Below are positions 27,017-34,584 of a stretch of DNA of 37,059 bases, one piece after another. The stretch is from NCBI GenBank assembly GCA_947455215.1, contig CANGNA010000041.1, positions 1 to 37,059 of the forward strand. Direction: 5' to 3'. The notes beneath the pieces are model-generated. The model was given only the letters and a program-made list of their open reading frames with translations, had not been told where the DNA came from and did not search any database. Both the position numbers and the translations under genes were made by a program. Each line of letters begins with the position of its first letter. Position 1 is the first letter of the stretch. This stretch comes from Chitinophagaceae bacterium. GTDB lineage: Bacteria; Bacteroidota; Bacteroidia; Chitinophagales; Chitinophagaceae.

Positions 27017-27056
27017 CACCTCCAAAATCTGGTTAAATCTCTTTAATTATATAAAA

Positions 27057-29201
27057 ATGGCAGACTTACGCTTACAGCGCAACTTTGGTATCGCCGCCCA
27101 CATTGATGCCGGCAAGACCACTACTACCGAACGTATTCTTTATTACACCGGTGTAAATCACAAGATCGGTGAAGTGCACGAAGGTGCAGCTACCATGGAC
27201 TGGATGGCACAGGAACAGGAGCGTGGTATCACTATCACTTCAGCAGCTACTACCTGCTTCTGGAACTTCCCTACTATTCAGGGTAAGACCCAGCCGGATT
27301 CTAAGAAATACAAGTTCAATATCATCGATACCCCGGGTCACGTGGACTTCACTATCGAGGTGGAGCGCTCTATGCGTGTACTCGATGGTCTGATGGCCCT
27401 GTTCAGTGCAGTTGACGGTGTTGAACCGCAGTCTGAAACTGTTTGGCGCCAGGCCAACCGTTACCGCGTACCTCGTATCGGTTTCGTAAACAAGATGGAC
27501 CGTATCGGCGCTGACTTCCTGATGGTGGTGCAGCAGATCAAGGACATGCTCGGTGCTAAATCTGTACCGCTGCAGCTGCCTATCGGTGCTGAAGATCATT
27601 TCAAGGGTGTGGTTGACCTTATCCAGATGAAGGGTATCATTTGGGAAGATGCTACACAGGGTATGACTTACAAGGAAGTACCTATCCCTGAAGATATGGT
27701 TGAAGACGTTAACCACTGGCGCCAGTATCTGGTAGAAGCGGTTGCCGAGTACGACGACAAGCTGATGGAGAAATTCTTCGAAGATCCGAACAGCATCAGC
27801 GAAGACGAAATACATGAAGCTATCCGTAAGGCTACTATCGACCTGAGCATCATCCCGATGCTGTGTGGTTCGGCATATAAGAATAAGGGTGTACAGACAG
27901 CACTGGATGCCATCATCCGCTACCTGCCTGCTCCTTCTGACGTTGAAGCTATCAAGGGTATCAACCCTGATACCGGCGAAGAAATAGAGCGTAAGCCTGA
28001 TGCTAAGGAGCCATTTGCTGCCCTGGCGTTCAAGATCATGACCGATCCTTTCGTTGGTCGCCTGGCGTTCTTCCGGTGCTATTCCGGCCACCTGGATGCC
28101 GGTTCTTACGTACTCAACATGCGTAGCGGTAAGAACGAGCGTATCAGCCGTATCATGCAGATGCACGCTAACAAGCAGAACCCTATCGACTTCATCGAAG
28201 CTGGTGATATCGGTGCTGCTGTTGGTTTCAAGGAAATAAAAACAGGTGATACCCTGTGCGACGAAAAGAACCCGATCGTTCTGGAGAACATGTTCATACC
28301 AGAACCGGTTATCTCTATAGCTGTTGAGCCTAAAACTCAGGCCGACGTTGATAAGATGGGTATGGCTATTGCCAAGCTGGTTGAAGAAGATCCTACGCTC
28401 CGCGTTAAGACCGACGAAGATACCGGCCAGACCATCCTCAGCGGTATGGGTGAGCTGCACCTCGAGATCATCGTTGACCGTATGCGTCGCGAATTCAAGG
28501 TAGAGATCAACCAGGGTGCACCACAGGTTGCTTACAAAGAGGCGTTCACATTGAAGATCGAACACCGCGAAGTATATAAGAAGCAGACAGGTGGTCGTGG
28601 TAAGTTCGCTGATATCATGTTCGAGATCGGCCCTGCCGACGAAGAATTCCTGAAAGAAGGTAAGGGTAATTTCCAGTTCATCAACGATATCTTTGGTGGT
28701 TCTATCCCGCGCGAATTCATCGCTCCTATACAGAAGGGCTTCGAAGCTTCTATGACCAACGGCCCTCTGGCAGGTTTCCCTGTAGAGAGCATGAGGGTGC
28801 GTATATTCGACGGTTCTTTCCACCAGGTCGATTCTGACGGTATGTCTTTCGAACTTTGTGCTAAGTCTGGTTTCCGTGAGGCTGGTAAAAAAGCTAAAAC
28901 GGTTATCCTCGAGCCTATCATGAAGGTGGAAGTGATCACTCCGGATCAGTACATGGGTGATGTTACAGGTGACCTTAACCGCCGCCGCGCTATGCTGGAA
29001 GGTATGGACAGCCGTAACAACCTGCAGGTGATCAAGGCTAAGGTGCCACTGAGCGAAATGTTCGGTTACGTAACTCAGCTGCGTTCACTGTCTTCAGGCC
29101 GTGCAACTTCTACAATGGAGTTCAGCCACTACGCACCTGCTCCACGCAACATCGAAGAAGAAGTTGTTGCTAAGACTCGTGGTAAGAAAACTGAAGCTTA
29201 A
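27057..29201 (+). CDS. fusA: Translation elongation factor G
   Basis: This 714-residue translational GTPase moves tRNA and mRNA through the ribosome after peptide bond formation and helps recycle ribosomes. The G domain has the P-loop AHIDAGKTT (14-22), switch region [20 protein letters not shown] (91-98) and NKMD (145-148). Domain II follows near 300-400, then domains III-V with [14 protein letters not shown] and the conserved C-terminal [22 protein letters not shown]-type block. The loop between residues 70 and 86 is a few residues longer than in E. coli EF-G. The gene appears monocistronic, with its own promoter and terminator, not inside a str operon (no rpsL, rpsG or tuf next to it). Its codon use is visibly more biased than its neighbours, as expected for high expression. 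Confidence 0.97.
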   Translation: MADLRLQRNFGIAAHIDAGKTTTTERILYYTGVNHKIGEVHEGAATMDWMAQEQERGITITSAATTCFWNFPTIQGKTQPDSKKYKFNIIDTPGHVDFTIEVERSMRVLDGLMALFSAVDGVEPQSETVWRQANRYRVPRIGFVNKMDRIGADFLMVVQQIKDMLGAKSVPLQLPIGAEDHFKGVVDLIQMKGIIWEDATQGMTYKEVPIPEDMVEDVNHWRQYLVEAVAEYDDKLMEKFFEDPNSISEDEIHEAIRKATIDLSIIPMLCGSAYKNKGVQTALDAIIRYLPAPSDVEAIKGINPDTGEEIERKPDAKEPFAALAFKIMTDPFVGRLAFFRCYSGHLDAGSYVLNMRSGKNERISRIMQMHANKQNPIDFIEAGDIGAAVGFKEIKTGDTLCDEKNPIVLENMFIPEPVISIAVEPKTQADVDKMGMAIAKLVEEDPTLRVKTDEDTGQTILSGMGELHLEIIVDRMRREFKVEINQGAPQVAYKEAFTLKIEHREVYKKQTGGRGKFADIMFEIGPADEEFLKEGKGNFQFINDIFGGSIPREFIAPIQKGFEASMTNGPLAGFPVESMRVRIFDGSFHQVDSDGMSFELCAKSGFREAGKKAKTVILEPIMKVEVITPDQYMGDVTGDLNRRRAMLEGMDSRNNLQVIKAKVPLSEMFGYVTQLRSLSSGRATSTMEFSHYAPAPRNIEEEVVAKTRGKKTEA

Positions 29202-29223
29202 TTCAGAATAACCATAAATTTTA

Positions 29224-29257
29224 ATAGCCCCGGATTTTATCCGGGGCTATTTCTTTT
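29224..29257 (+). terminator. Rho-independent terminator of fusA
   Basis: ATAGCCCCGGAT (29224-29235) pairs perfectly over 12 bp with ATCCGGGGCTAT (29239-29250) across a 3-nt loop, followed by TTCTTTTT. Confidence 0.95.
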
Positions 29258-29336
29258 TATTCATCTGTGCAACAGCGGAATTTGTTTTGTTTACTTCCCG
29301 GGGCAGTAAGCCAGCCGTAGGATCGCGGTATATCAA

Positions 29337-30251
29337 CTACCTTATAAACTTCGCACCATATCGGCCATTGGCTGTAGCAATGGTAGCTATATATACGCCG
29401 GCCGGGTAATTTGTCACATCTATTGATGCCGGCTGCCCACCGGTCAGTGTCAATGCCATTTGTTGCATTTGCCGGCCATGCATGTCCGTTATGGTAAGTA
29501 TTGCGGGCGTATTAGCTGTTGTGCCCGAAAGCAACAGGTGCACATGGTCCGTAGCAAGGGTAGGGTAGCAACTGAATGACATATGGCTCTTGTTGATGTT
29601 GGTTATTCCCGTTGGGGTTGCGCTTACATCATCTATAAGCAGGCGTGTACCGAAGGTGGCAGGGTGCCCGCCCGTTGTGTTGGCAAAAAATATGCTCATA
29701 TAGGCTATTGTTCCCGGCATGCTCATAACGATCGGGGATGATGCATACGTGTAAGTAGTATGTGTGCCTGTAAGTAATATAGATGCTGCACCCAGTTCAT
29801 TCATCATACTATCATATACCAGCATGCGGGCTACACCTGTATCATTGTTCTGCGGGAGGAATTTATAATAGAAATTAAAACTGGTGGGTACTTCCGTTAC
29901 CGGTACAAAATCAAGTGAACCATATGCTGAAAAAACAGAATCAGTGTCACAGGCGGCCCTGCCAGACAGGCATTCGCCACTGGTGTAATTCATGGCATTG
30001 CTGATCATTAATGCATAAGTACCCGTGTGGGCATCTGTGGTAGGGGAGTAGAAGTAGTGATGATCAAATACTACCGAGTCGCCTGTCGAATGGCCGTCTG
30101 TATCTATGACCGTCGCAAAAAGGTAGGTCGATCCCCAGTTGCTTACTGTGCCGTCTGCATTCAAATGTTCAAAGCCAGCGTTAGGGGTTTGTGCCGCCAG
30201 TTGATAAGACAGGGCCACGAGTGCTGAAAAGATAAGAGTTAGCTTTTTCAT
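29337..30251 (-). CDS. Secreted protein with type IX secretion C-terminal sorting domain
   Basis: This 304-residue protein has an N-terminal signal peptide (MKKLTLIFSALVALSYQLAAQ) and a C-terminal sorting domain of about 75 residues (CYPTLATDHVHLLL, ILTITDMHGRQ, SIDVTNYPAGVYIATI, ending GAKFIR). This is the type A tail recognised by the Bacteroidota type IX secretion system. Residues about 22-215 are a beta-rich domain beginning NAGFEHLNADGTVSNWGSTY, similar in pattern to carbohydrate-binding-like or PEP-CTERM-like lectin folds, but no catalytic motif is visible. It is exported to the periplasm by Sec, then sent across the outer membrane and released or anchored. ATG 30251 is preferred to a TTG two codons upstream. 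The substrate or ligand is unknown. Confidence 0.87.
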   Translation of the reverse strand: MKKLTLIFSALVALSYQLAAQTPNAGFEHLNADGTVSNWGSTYLFATVIDTDGHSTGDSVVFDHHYFYSPTTDAHTGTYALMISNAMNYTSGECLSGRAACDTDSVFSAYGSLDFVPVTEVPTSFNFYYKFLPQNNDTGVARMLVYDSMMNELGAASILLTGTHTTYTYASSPIVMSMPGTIAYMSIFFANTTGGHPATFGTRLLIDDVSATPTGITNINKSHMSFSCYPTLATDHVHLLLSGTTANTPAILTITDMHGRQMQQMALTLTGGQPASIDVTNYPAGVYIATIATANGRYGAKFIR

Positions 30252-30292
30252 ACGCAAAAATTTAAAATGTTTATGAGGGTTACTTTATGCTG

Positions 30293-30324
30293 CAAAGCTA
30301 CCGCGCAGGGTAGGGCAATGCAAA
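30293..30324 (-). promoter_or_regulatory. Bacteroidota-type promoter of the T9SS-sorted protein gene
   Basis: On the minus strand TTTG (30324-30321) is followed after 20 bp by TAGCTTTG (30300-30293), matching both the -33 and -7 elements at the standard spacing. The gene starts about 40 bp further on, at 30251. This is the cleanest two-part promoter found in the window. Confidence 0.72.
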
Positions 30325-30394
30325 TAAAGCAGGTGGACATGAGGTAGACAAGCTGGTAAATAGGTCCTATCATGAGGTGTACATCTATTGAGGA

Positions 30395-32014
30395 TCAAAT
30401 AGATAGGATGAACTCGGTTAAATTGTCTTCCGTTTCCAGCTGTAGTTTCTTACGCAGGCGGTAGCGGGCCGTCTTTACGCTGTCGGGAGAAATGTTCAAT
30501 ACCCCGGCCATTTCTTTTGTCGACATATTCAATTTTATCAGCGCGCATATCTTCAGGTCGTTAGGGCTTATGTCCGGGTATTCCGATTTTAATTTCGAAT
30601 AAAAATTTTTATTTATACTTTCAAAATAGGTGTTGAAGTCGCTCCACTCTTTGTCGTGGTTCACCCCCTTGTTAATGATCTTGTTCAGTGTGGCATCCTC
30701 TGCTGTTTTGGTGTCCTGCTCTATCCGGTCCTTCAGTTCCTGCATCAGTTCGTTCTTCTGCTGCATTTGCAGCACCAGGGCACTTAATTGTTTTTCTTTA
30801 TATTCTATCTCATTTTGCATCAGCAATTCCTTCTGGTGCTTTTCTTCGTTTATGGCCTGTATCAGCGTTTCCTTGGTGGCCAGCAATTGCTTGTCGCGCA
30901 GGTGTATGCGGCGCAGCAGGAAAATGATGCCCGACGAGAATAGCGTTATCAGTAAGATGGCTCCCCATAATATATAATTGGTGAGCCGCGCTATTTTATG
31001 GTCCTGTTTAGACTGGGTCAACTCCTGCTGTGTTTGCTGTACCCTGAACTGTACTTCCAGGCTTTTCACTATTTTATCTTTCTCCCAGTTGTTCAGGCTG
31101 TCTTTCAGCGCTGCTATTTCCTCTTCGTAAGCTACAGCCTGCCTGTAGTTCCCGGTCTCCTTACTAAACAAAGCAAGTGCGTTGAGGGTATTCAGGTAAA
31201 ATGCCTTGTCAGATAGATCGGTGGCTACAGTATGCGCCTGTAGAAAAAGTCGTTCAGCCTCCCGGATATTGCCCGCTACAGAATGCCATTTGCCGATAGC
31301 CAGCATTGCCGTTACCTCCGCCTGTTTGTTATGCATGCTGTCGGCAATATGCATGGCCCGGCCATACATGTCCATCGCCTTTTGCTTATCGCCGGTTTTA
31401 GCAGCAATATCGCCTGCGTATATATATGCCGATGGCAGGTAGATATAGTTTTTTGTTTTCAGCCATTCATCCAGCGCCTGTTGGTAGTACCATGTGGCGG
31501 AATCTGCCCGGCCGAGTTTATCGTAGCAGGTGCCCAGGCTGGCATTGGCAAGCCCCCTGTAGCCATTTGTGTCTGCAAGGCTGCCAAAGCCGCTCAATAC
31601 TTGCCTGCTCAGTTCTATAGCTTCTTTATACTTGCCCTGCCTGCTGTAAATGGTGCTGATCAGTTGCAGGCATTTTAAGCGGCCTGCTTTAGCGGTTGCA
31701 GCGTCGTTGCCTTCCAGCTTCTTGTATTCGGCAAGGGCGGCAGTGGCATAGTGCAGCCCGTTGCTGTAGCTGGTGCCATAGGTACATATGCCCATGTTCA
31801 GCAGGCTAAGTGCGGCATCGGCAGTATTATGTTCTTCTGTAGCCGCCTGGTAGGCCAGCTGAAAATTTTTAAGGGCACCTGTATCGTTGTCCTGCACCAG
31901 TAGTTGCCATCCTTGCTCCAGGTAGCGACCGGCCTGGCCGGCACGCACATGTAAGCACACCAGCATTACCGGCAGGAAACAGGATATTCTTAATATTTTG
32001 TATACAGACCGCAA
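30395..32014 (-). CDS. TPR-repeat membrane protein with C-terminal LuxR-like HTH
   Basis: This is a protein of about 539 residues. A signal-like N-terminus (KILRISCFLPVMLVCLHVRA) is followed by tetratricopeptide-like repeats over about residues 35-320 (for example ANASLGTCYDKLGRADSATWYYQQAL and YIYAGDIAAKTGDKQKAMDMYGRAM, read in parts). One membrane helix follows (about 344-369), then a coiled coil rich in Glu, Gln and Lys (about 372-435) and a DNA-binding-like HTH at about 475-535 (SPNDLKICALIKLNMSTKEM, SPDSVKTARYRLRKKL). This architecture is frequent in Bacteroidota: periplasmic TPRs presumably sense a partner and the cytoplasmic HTH acts on DNA at the membrane. The frame is open to a TTG at 32137, but that lies in the T-tract of the upstream gene's terminator. 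TTG 32014 gives a proper signal peptide, so it is chosen with moderate certainty. The target is unknown. Confidence 0.82.
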   Translation of the reverse strand: MRSVYKILRISCFLPVMLVCLHVRAGQAGRYLEQGWQLLVQDNDTGALKNFQLAYQAATEEHNTADAALSLLNMGICTYGTSYSNGLHYATAALAEYKKLEGNDAATAKAGRLKCLQLISTIYSRQGKYKEAIELSRQVLSGFGSLADTNGYRGLANASLGTCYDKLGRADSATWYYQQALDEWLKTKNYIYLPSAYIYAGDIAAKTGDKQKAMDMYGRAMHIADSMHNKQAEVTAMLAIGKWHSVAGNIREAERLFLQAHTVATDLSDKAFYLNTLNALALFSKETGNYRQAVAYEEEIAALKDSLNNWEKDKIVKSLEVQFRVQQTQQELTQSKQDHKIARLTNYILWGAILLITLFSSGIIFLLRRIHLRDKQLLATKETLIQAINEEKHQKELLMQNEIEYKEKQLSALVLQMQQKNELMQELKDRIEQDTKTAEDATLNKIINKGVNHDKEWSDFNTYFESINKNFYSKLKSEYPDISPNDLKICALIKLNMSTKEMAGVLNISPDSVKTARYRLRKKLQLETEDNLTEFILSI

Positions 32015-32135
32015 AAAACAGCATTGTTCAAGGTATGAAGATAACGCTTTTCTACTGTCGCCGGCAATTGTAAAAGCATAGCCATAGCCTATAGACCTGC
32101 TGTTTATAACGGCTATGCCCGGGCAGAATAGGAGC

Positions 32136-32163
32136 AAAAAAAAAGAGCAGCTTTCGCTGCTCT
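32136..32163 (-). terminator. Rho-independent terminator of the HAD phosphatase gene
   Basis: On the minus strand AGAGCAGC (32163-32156) pairs with GCTGCTCT (32151-32144) across a 4-nt GAAA loop, followed by nine T. It begins 5 bp after the stop codon at 32169 and separates this gene from the TPR gene. Confidence 0.95.
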
Positions 32164-32168
32164 GTCAT

Positions 32169-33014
32169 CTAGTAATTGATGAGGCTGTTTTTGCGTAGCA
32201 TATAGATACTATCCATATTGATGCTCTTCTCCTCGGGGTGTCGCTTCCTGTAGTCCATATACAGGGCCGATTCCCAATCGCCATAGGTGGCATTGGGCAA
32301 TACTATGTAGCGGTCGCCCCATACCTTGCGCAGGCTGTCTGCCGATCTGCGGCGTGCTGCCTCAGGGGCTTTATCAAATGCCTTGTCCATATCTACAAGG
32401 TTGTCGCCAAAGAAAGCTATTATCCTGTGCGTCTTCAGTATCTCCCGCCTGCGTTCTTCCTTGCTGCTGGTAGTGGTCTTAAGCATAAAATGCGCTTCCG
32501 TTACCTGCGGAAAGCCCAGGCGCTTCATGTTCTCCATAGTGGCTGCTAAGGCTGCCTTGCTGCGGTTCGACACGTAGAATATCTCTACACCCTTTTTATC
32601 GGCATACTTAAAGAAGCTCACACTACCGGGTACAGAATCGGCTACGGCATCGGCGCACCATTTGTTCCAGCTGCTGTCGGTATACAGGTGGCCTTCATTG
32701 TAGCAGCGTACTGCGTAGCCGCTATTATCTAATGCCGTCTCATCAAGGTCGGTAACCACAGCCAGTTTTACAAGCGCCAGGTTAGAGACATGTTTTTTCT
32801 GGTACACCGCTTTATCTACCTTTTCCATGCCCAGGTTATAGGCCTGGAAACACAGTGCCCGGTATTCTGCTGCACGCTGCTGGTAAATAAGGCCCAGCAT
32901 ATTCTGCTCTACAGGGGCCGGTTTCACCATTTCAGATATGGCTTGGCTTACCGGCCTGAACGCCAGTGCAGCTATTACGGCAAGGCCCGCAACAATAGAT
33001 AAACGCTTATTCAT
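32169..33014 (-). CDS. 5'-nucleotidase/acid phosphatase of the e(P4) HAD family
   Basis: This 281-residue exported phosphatase belongs to the class C acid phosphatase (e(P4)) group of the HAD superfamily, which in Haemophilus removes phosphate from nucleoside monophosphates and NMN outside the inner membrane. The catalytic motif is VVTDLDETALDNS, with nucleophile Asp89 and acid/base Asp91. Further motifs are FYVSNRS (motif II), KTTTSSKEERR with the motif III lysine, and FFGDNLVDMDKAF (motif IV aspartates). WNKWC and the late NATYGDWE segment are also typical. The N-terminus (MNKRLSIVAGLAVIAALAF) is a signal sequence or anchor but has no lipobox Cys, unlike the name-giving lipoprotein, so a soluble or helix-anchored periplasmic form is expected. 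The gene is monocistronic. Confidence 0.92.
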   Translation of the reverse strand: MNKRLSIVAGLAVIAALAFRPVSQAISEMVKPAPVEQNMLGLIYQQRAAEYRALCFQAYNLGMEKVDKAVYQKKHVSNLALVKLAVVTDLDETALDNSGYAVRCYNEGHLYTDSSWNKWCADAVADSVPGSVSFFKYADKKGVEIFYVSNRSKAALAATMENMKRLGFPQVTEAHFMLKTTTSSKEERRREILKTHRIIAFFGDNLVDMDKAFDKAPEAARRRSADSLRKVWGDRYIVLPNATYGDWESALYMDYRKRHPEEKSINMDSIYMLRKNSLINY

Positions 33015-33018
33015 GCTG

Positions 33019-33026
33019 CAAAAGTA
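33019..33026 (-). promoter_or_regulatory. -7 element (TACTTTTG) directly before the e(P4) phosphatase start
   Basis: TACTTTTG on the minus strand is a perfect TAnnTTTG and ends only 4 bp before the ATG at 33014. If active, transcription would start at or very near the start codon, giving a leaderless mRNA. No TTG occurs at the usual -33 distance, so this may be chance. Confidence 0.4.
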
Positions 33027-33123
33027 AAGCTTGTTGCTCAGTTAGTACATGTTGGTACAAGATCAGGCACAGTATTTCAGGATAAGTTAATACACACGTA
33101 AAAGAGCATGTCTCTTTAAAAGC

Positions 33124-33149
33124 AAGAGCCGCCCAAACAGGCGGCTCTT
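33124..33149 (-). terminator. Terminator of the TlpA-like gene
   Basis: AAGAGCCGCC (33124-33133) and GGCGGCTCTT (33140-33149) form a perfect 10-bp stem with a 6-nt loop, 25 bp after the stop of the minus-strand TlpA-like gene. The T-run after it is short (GCTTTT). Confidence 0.82.
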
Positions 33150-33174
33150 AATATATCTTCACCAATTGTATTTC

Positions 33175-34311
33175 TTATTTTAGTACGCCTGTCAGCATAT
33201 TGATCAAGGCATCACCGCGTAGGTCGCGGGCAATTACTTTACCGTTGGGGTCGATCAGGTAATTAAAAGGCAACGACTGTACACCATAAGCACGTGCGGC
33301 GTCAGAGTTCATGCCTTTCAGGTCGCTCACTTGCGTCCAGGTAAGATGATCTTCTGCAATAGCTTTTATCCAGTTATCTTTCTGGCCCTGGTTGTCCAGA
33401 GATACGCCATATACCTCAAAATTCTTATCTTTGAATTTGTTGTAAGCAGCTACAACGGACGGGTTTTCAGCCCTGCTCCCTTTGTTCCACGAAGCCCAGA
33501 AATCTACCAGCACATATTTCCCTTTCAATGATGATAAGGCCACCTGCTTACCATCGGGTGTGTTCATAACAATGTCGGGGGCCATGGCGCCTACATCTAT
33601 GCGGCCGGCCTCTGGCTTGGTTTTACGGGCCTTTATGTCCAGCCTTGCATAGTACTCGCCAAAGTCTTTGGTCATCTTCGTTCCGGGGAACTTACGCTGC
33701 AGGCCGGGATAAAAGTTCTCTATAAAGTTCAGGTCTGTATTCACCATTCGGGCCGCAAAAACGGCATTCGGCTGGTAACGTACAGTGTCTGCATAAACCT
33801 CTGCAAACTCCGTAAAATTATACTGTACGTCTGCCAGTTCTTTGCGTCCTATCTGCAGCAGGCTGTCATTGCCCTTGTGTTGCAGGGTATCCACAACTAC
33901 CAGCATGGTATTGATGTCGCGGAGGTGTTCCCTGATACCAATAATGAACTTGCGTAGATTTTCCGATGGTTCTGATCCTGAGATAGTATAGGACTCTATG
34001 TTGCTCCAGTCGCCGGTCACCTTCAGGTTACCTTTGTCCAGCGATAGCAGTATGAATTTCTTATCAGCAAAGTGAAGGCGGTACAGGCCCGGCTCAGGGG
34101 CTTCTCCCGATATCTCGAAATTGCCCTTTTTGTCAGAGTGCTGGCTGTCTACCACCGTTATGATGTCGTTGGCGTTCAGTTGCTCCAATATCACTGTTTG
34201 CTCGGGCATGCCCTTTATGGCACCGTCAATAACAAACTTATGGCTGCTGTGGCCGCAAGCTGTTATCAATCCCGAAACAATAAAAAAGCTTAGTAAATGT
34301 TTTAACTTCAT
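33175..34311 (-). CDS. TlpA/DUF4369-type thioredoxin-fold lipoprotein lacking CxxC
   Basis: This 378-residue protein starts MKLKHLLSFFIVSGLITAC, a lipoprotein signal with lipobox Cys19. Residues about 25-115 fit the DUF4369 beta domain common in Bacteroidota (FVIDGAIKGMPEQTVILEQL). A helical linker follows, then a TlpA/AhpC-TSA thioredoxin fold from about residue 240 (GAMAPDIVMNTPDGKQVALS, YVLVDFWASWNKGSRAENP, FEVYGVSLDNQ, and the cis-Pro loop SLPFNYLIDPNGKV). In active TlpA-like reductases the motif after FWASW is C-x-x-C; here it reads N-K-G-S (codons 33486-33475), so both redox cysteines are missing while the rest of the fold is intact. A thiol-reductase role is therefore unlikely. A binding or scaffold role in the periplasm is inference. 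A TTG-initiated extension to 34377 would spoil the lipoprotein signal, so ATG 34311 is used. Confidence 0.9.
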   Translation of the reverse strand: MKLKHLLSFFIVSGLITACGHSSHKFVIDGAIKGMPEQTVILEQLNANDIITVVDSQHSDKKGNFEISGEAPEPGLYRLHFADKKFILLSLDKGNLKVTGDWSNIESYTISGSEPSENLRKFIIGIREHLRDINTMLVVVDTLQHKGNDSLLQIGRKELADVQYNFTEFAEVYADTVRYQPNAVFAARMVNTDLNFIENFYPGLQRKFPGTKMTKDFGEYYARLDIKARKTKPEAGRIDVGAMAPDIVMNTPDGKQVALSSLKGKYVLVDFWASWNKGSRAENPSVVAAYNKFKDKNFEVYGVSLDNQGQKDNWIKAIAEDHLTWTQVSDLKGMNSDAARAYGVQSLPFNYLIDPNGKVIARDLRGDALINMLTGVLK

Positions 34312-34360
34312 CCAGTGATTTTTAGCGTTATCTCCTCGCGTACCTGCTGCTCCCACCGTC

Positions 34361-34368
34361 CAAAAATA
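34361..34368 (-). promoter_or_regulatory. Candidate -7 element (TATTTTTG) for the TlpA-like gene
   Basis: TATTTTTG on the minus strand fits TAnnTTTG and lies 49 bp before the ATG at 34311. No TTG is present at 19-21 bp spacing. The DNA from 34369 to 34555 is AT-rich and holds no gene. Confidence 0.4.
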
Positions 34369-34555
34369 ACAAGGCAAACGTCAATAAATGTTTAAAGTTT
34401 AATGCCCGAACGAAAATTAATGATCATTATTTGGTTAATCGGCACTTTGCGTGCTTTTTCGTTTTAATATGTTTTGGCATAGTTTCACTGAGCTGATGGC
34501 CGGCGATATAATGTTAAATTATCACCTTAAAACATATAGCAACATTTAAGCAGCG

Positions 34556-34563
34556 TATCTTTA
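34556..34563 (+). promoter_or_regulatory. Candidate -7 element (TATCTTTA) for rnr
   Basis: TATCTTTA matches seven of eight consensus positions and lies 21 bp before the rnr ATG, which would give a very short leader. No good -33 element was seen. Confidence 0.3.
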
Positions 34564-34584
34564 GTGAACCATTAAATACAATTG

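Noticed and set aside
27240-28823. A 527-codon open frame antisense to fusA
   Set aside because: It lies wholly inside a highly biased, certain gene; such codon bias leaves long antisense frames open. Its translation matches no known pattern and there is no start signal.
32015-32137. N-terminal extension of the TPR regulator
   Set aside because: It starts in the T-tract of the preceding gene's terminator and would hide the signal peptide.
34312-34377. N-terminal extension of the TlpA-like protein
   Set aside because: It would put 22 polar residues before a good lipoprotein signal and overlaps the promoter-like TATTTTTG.
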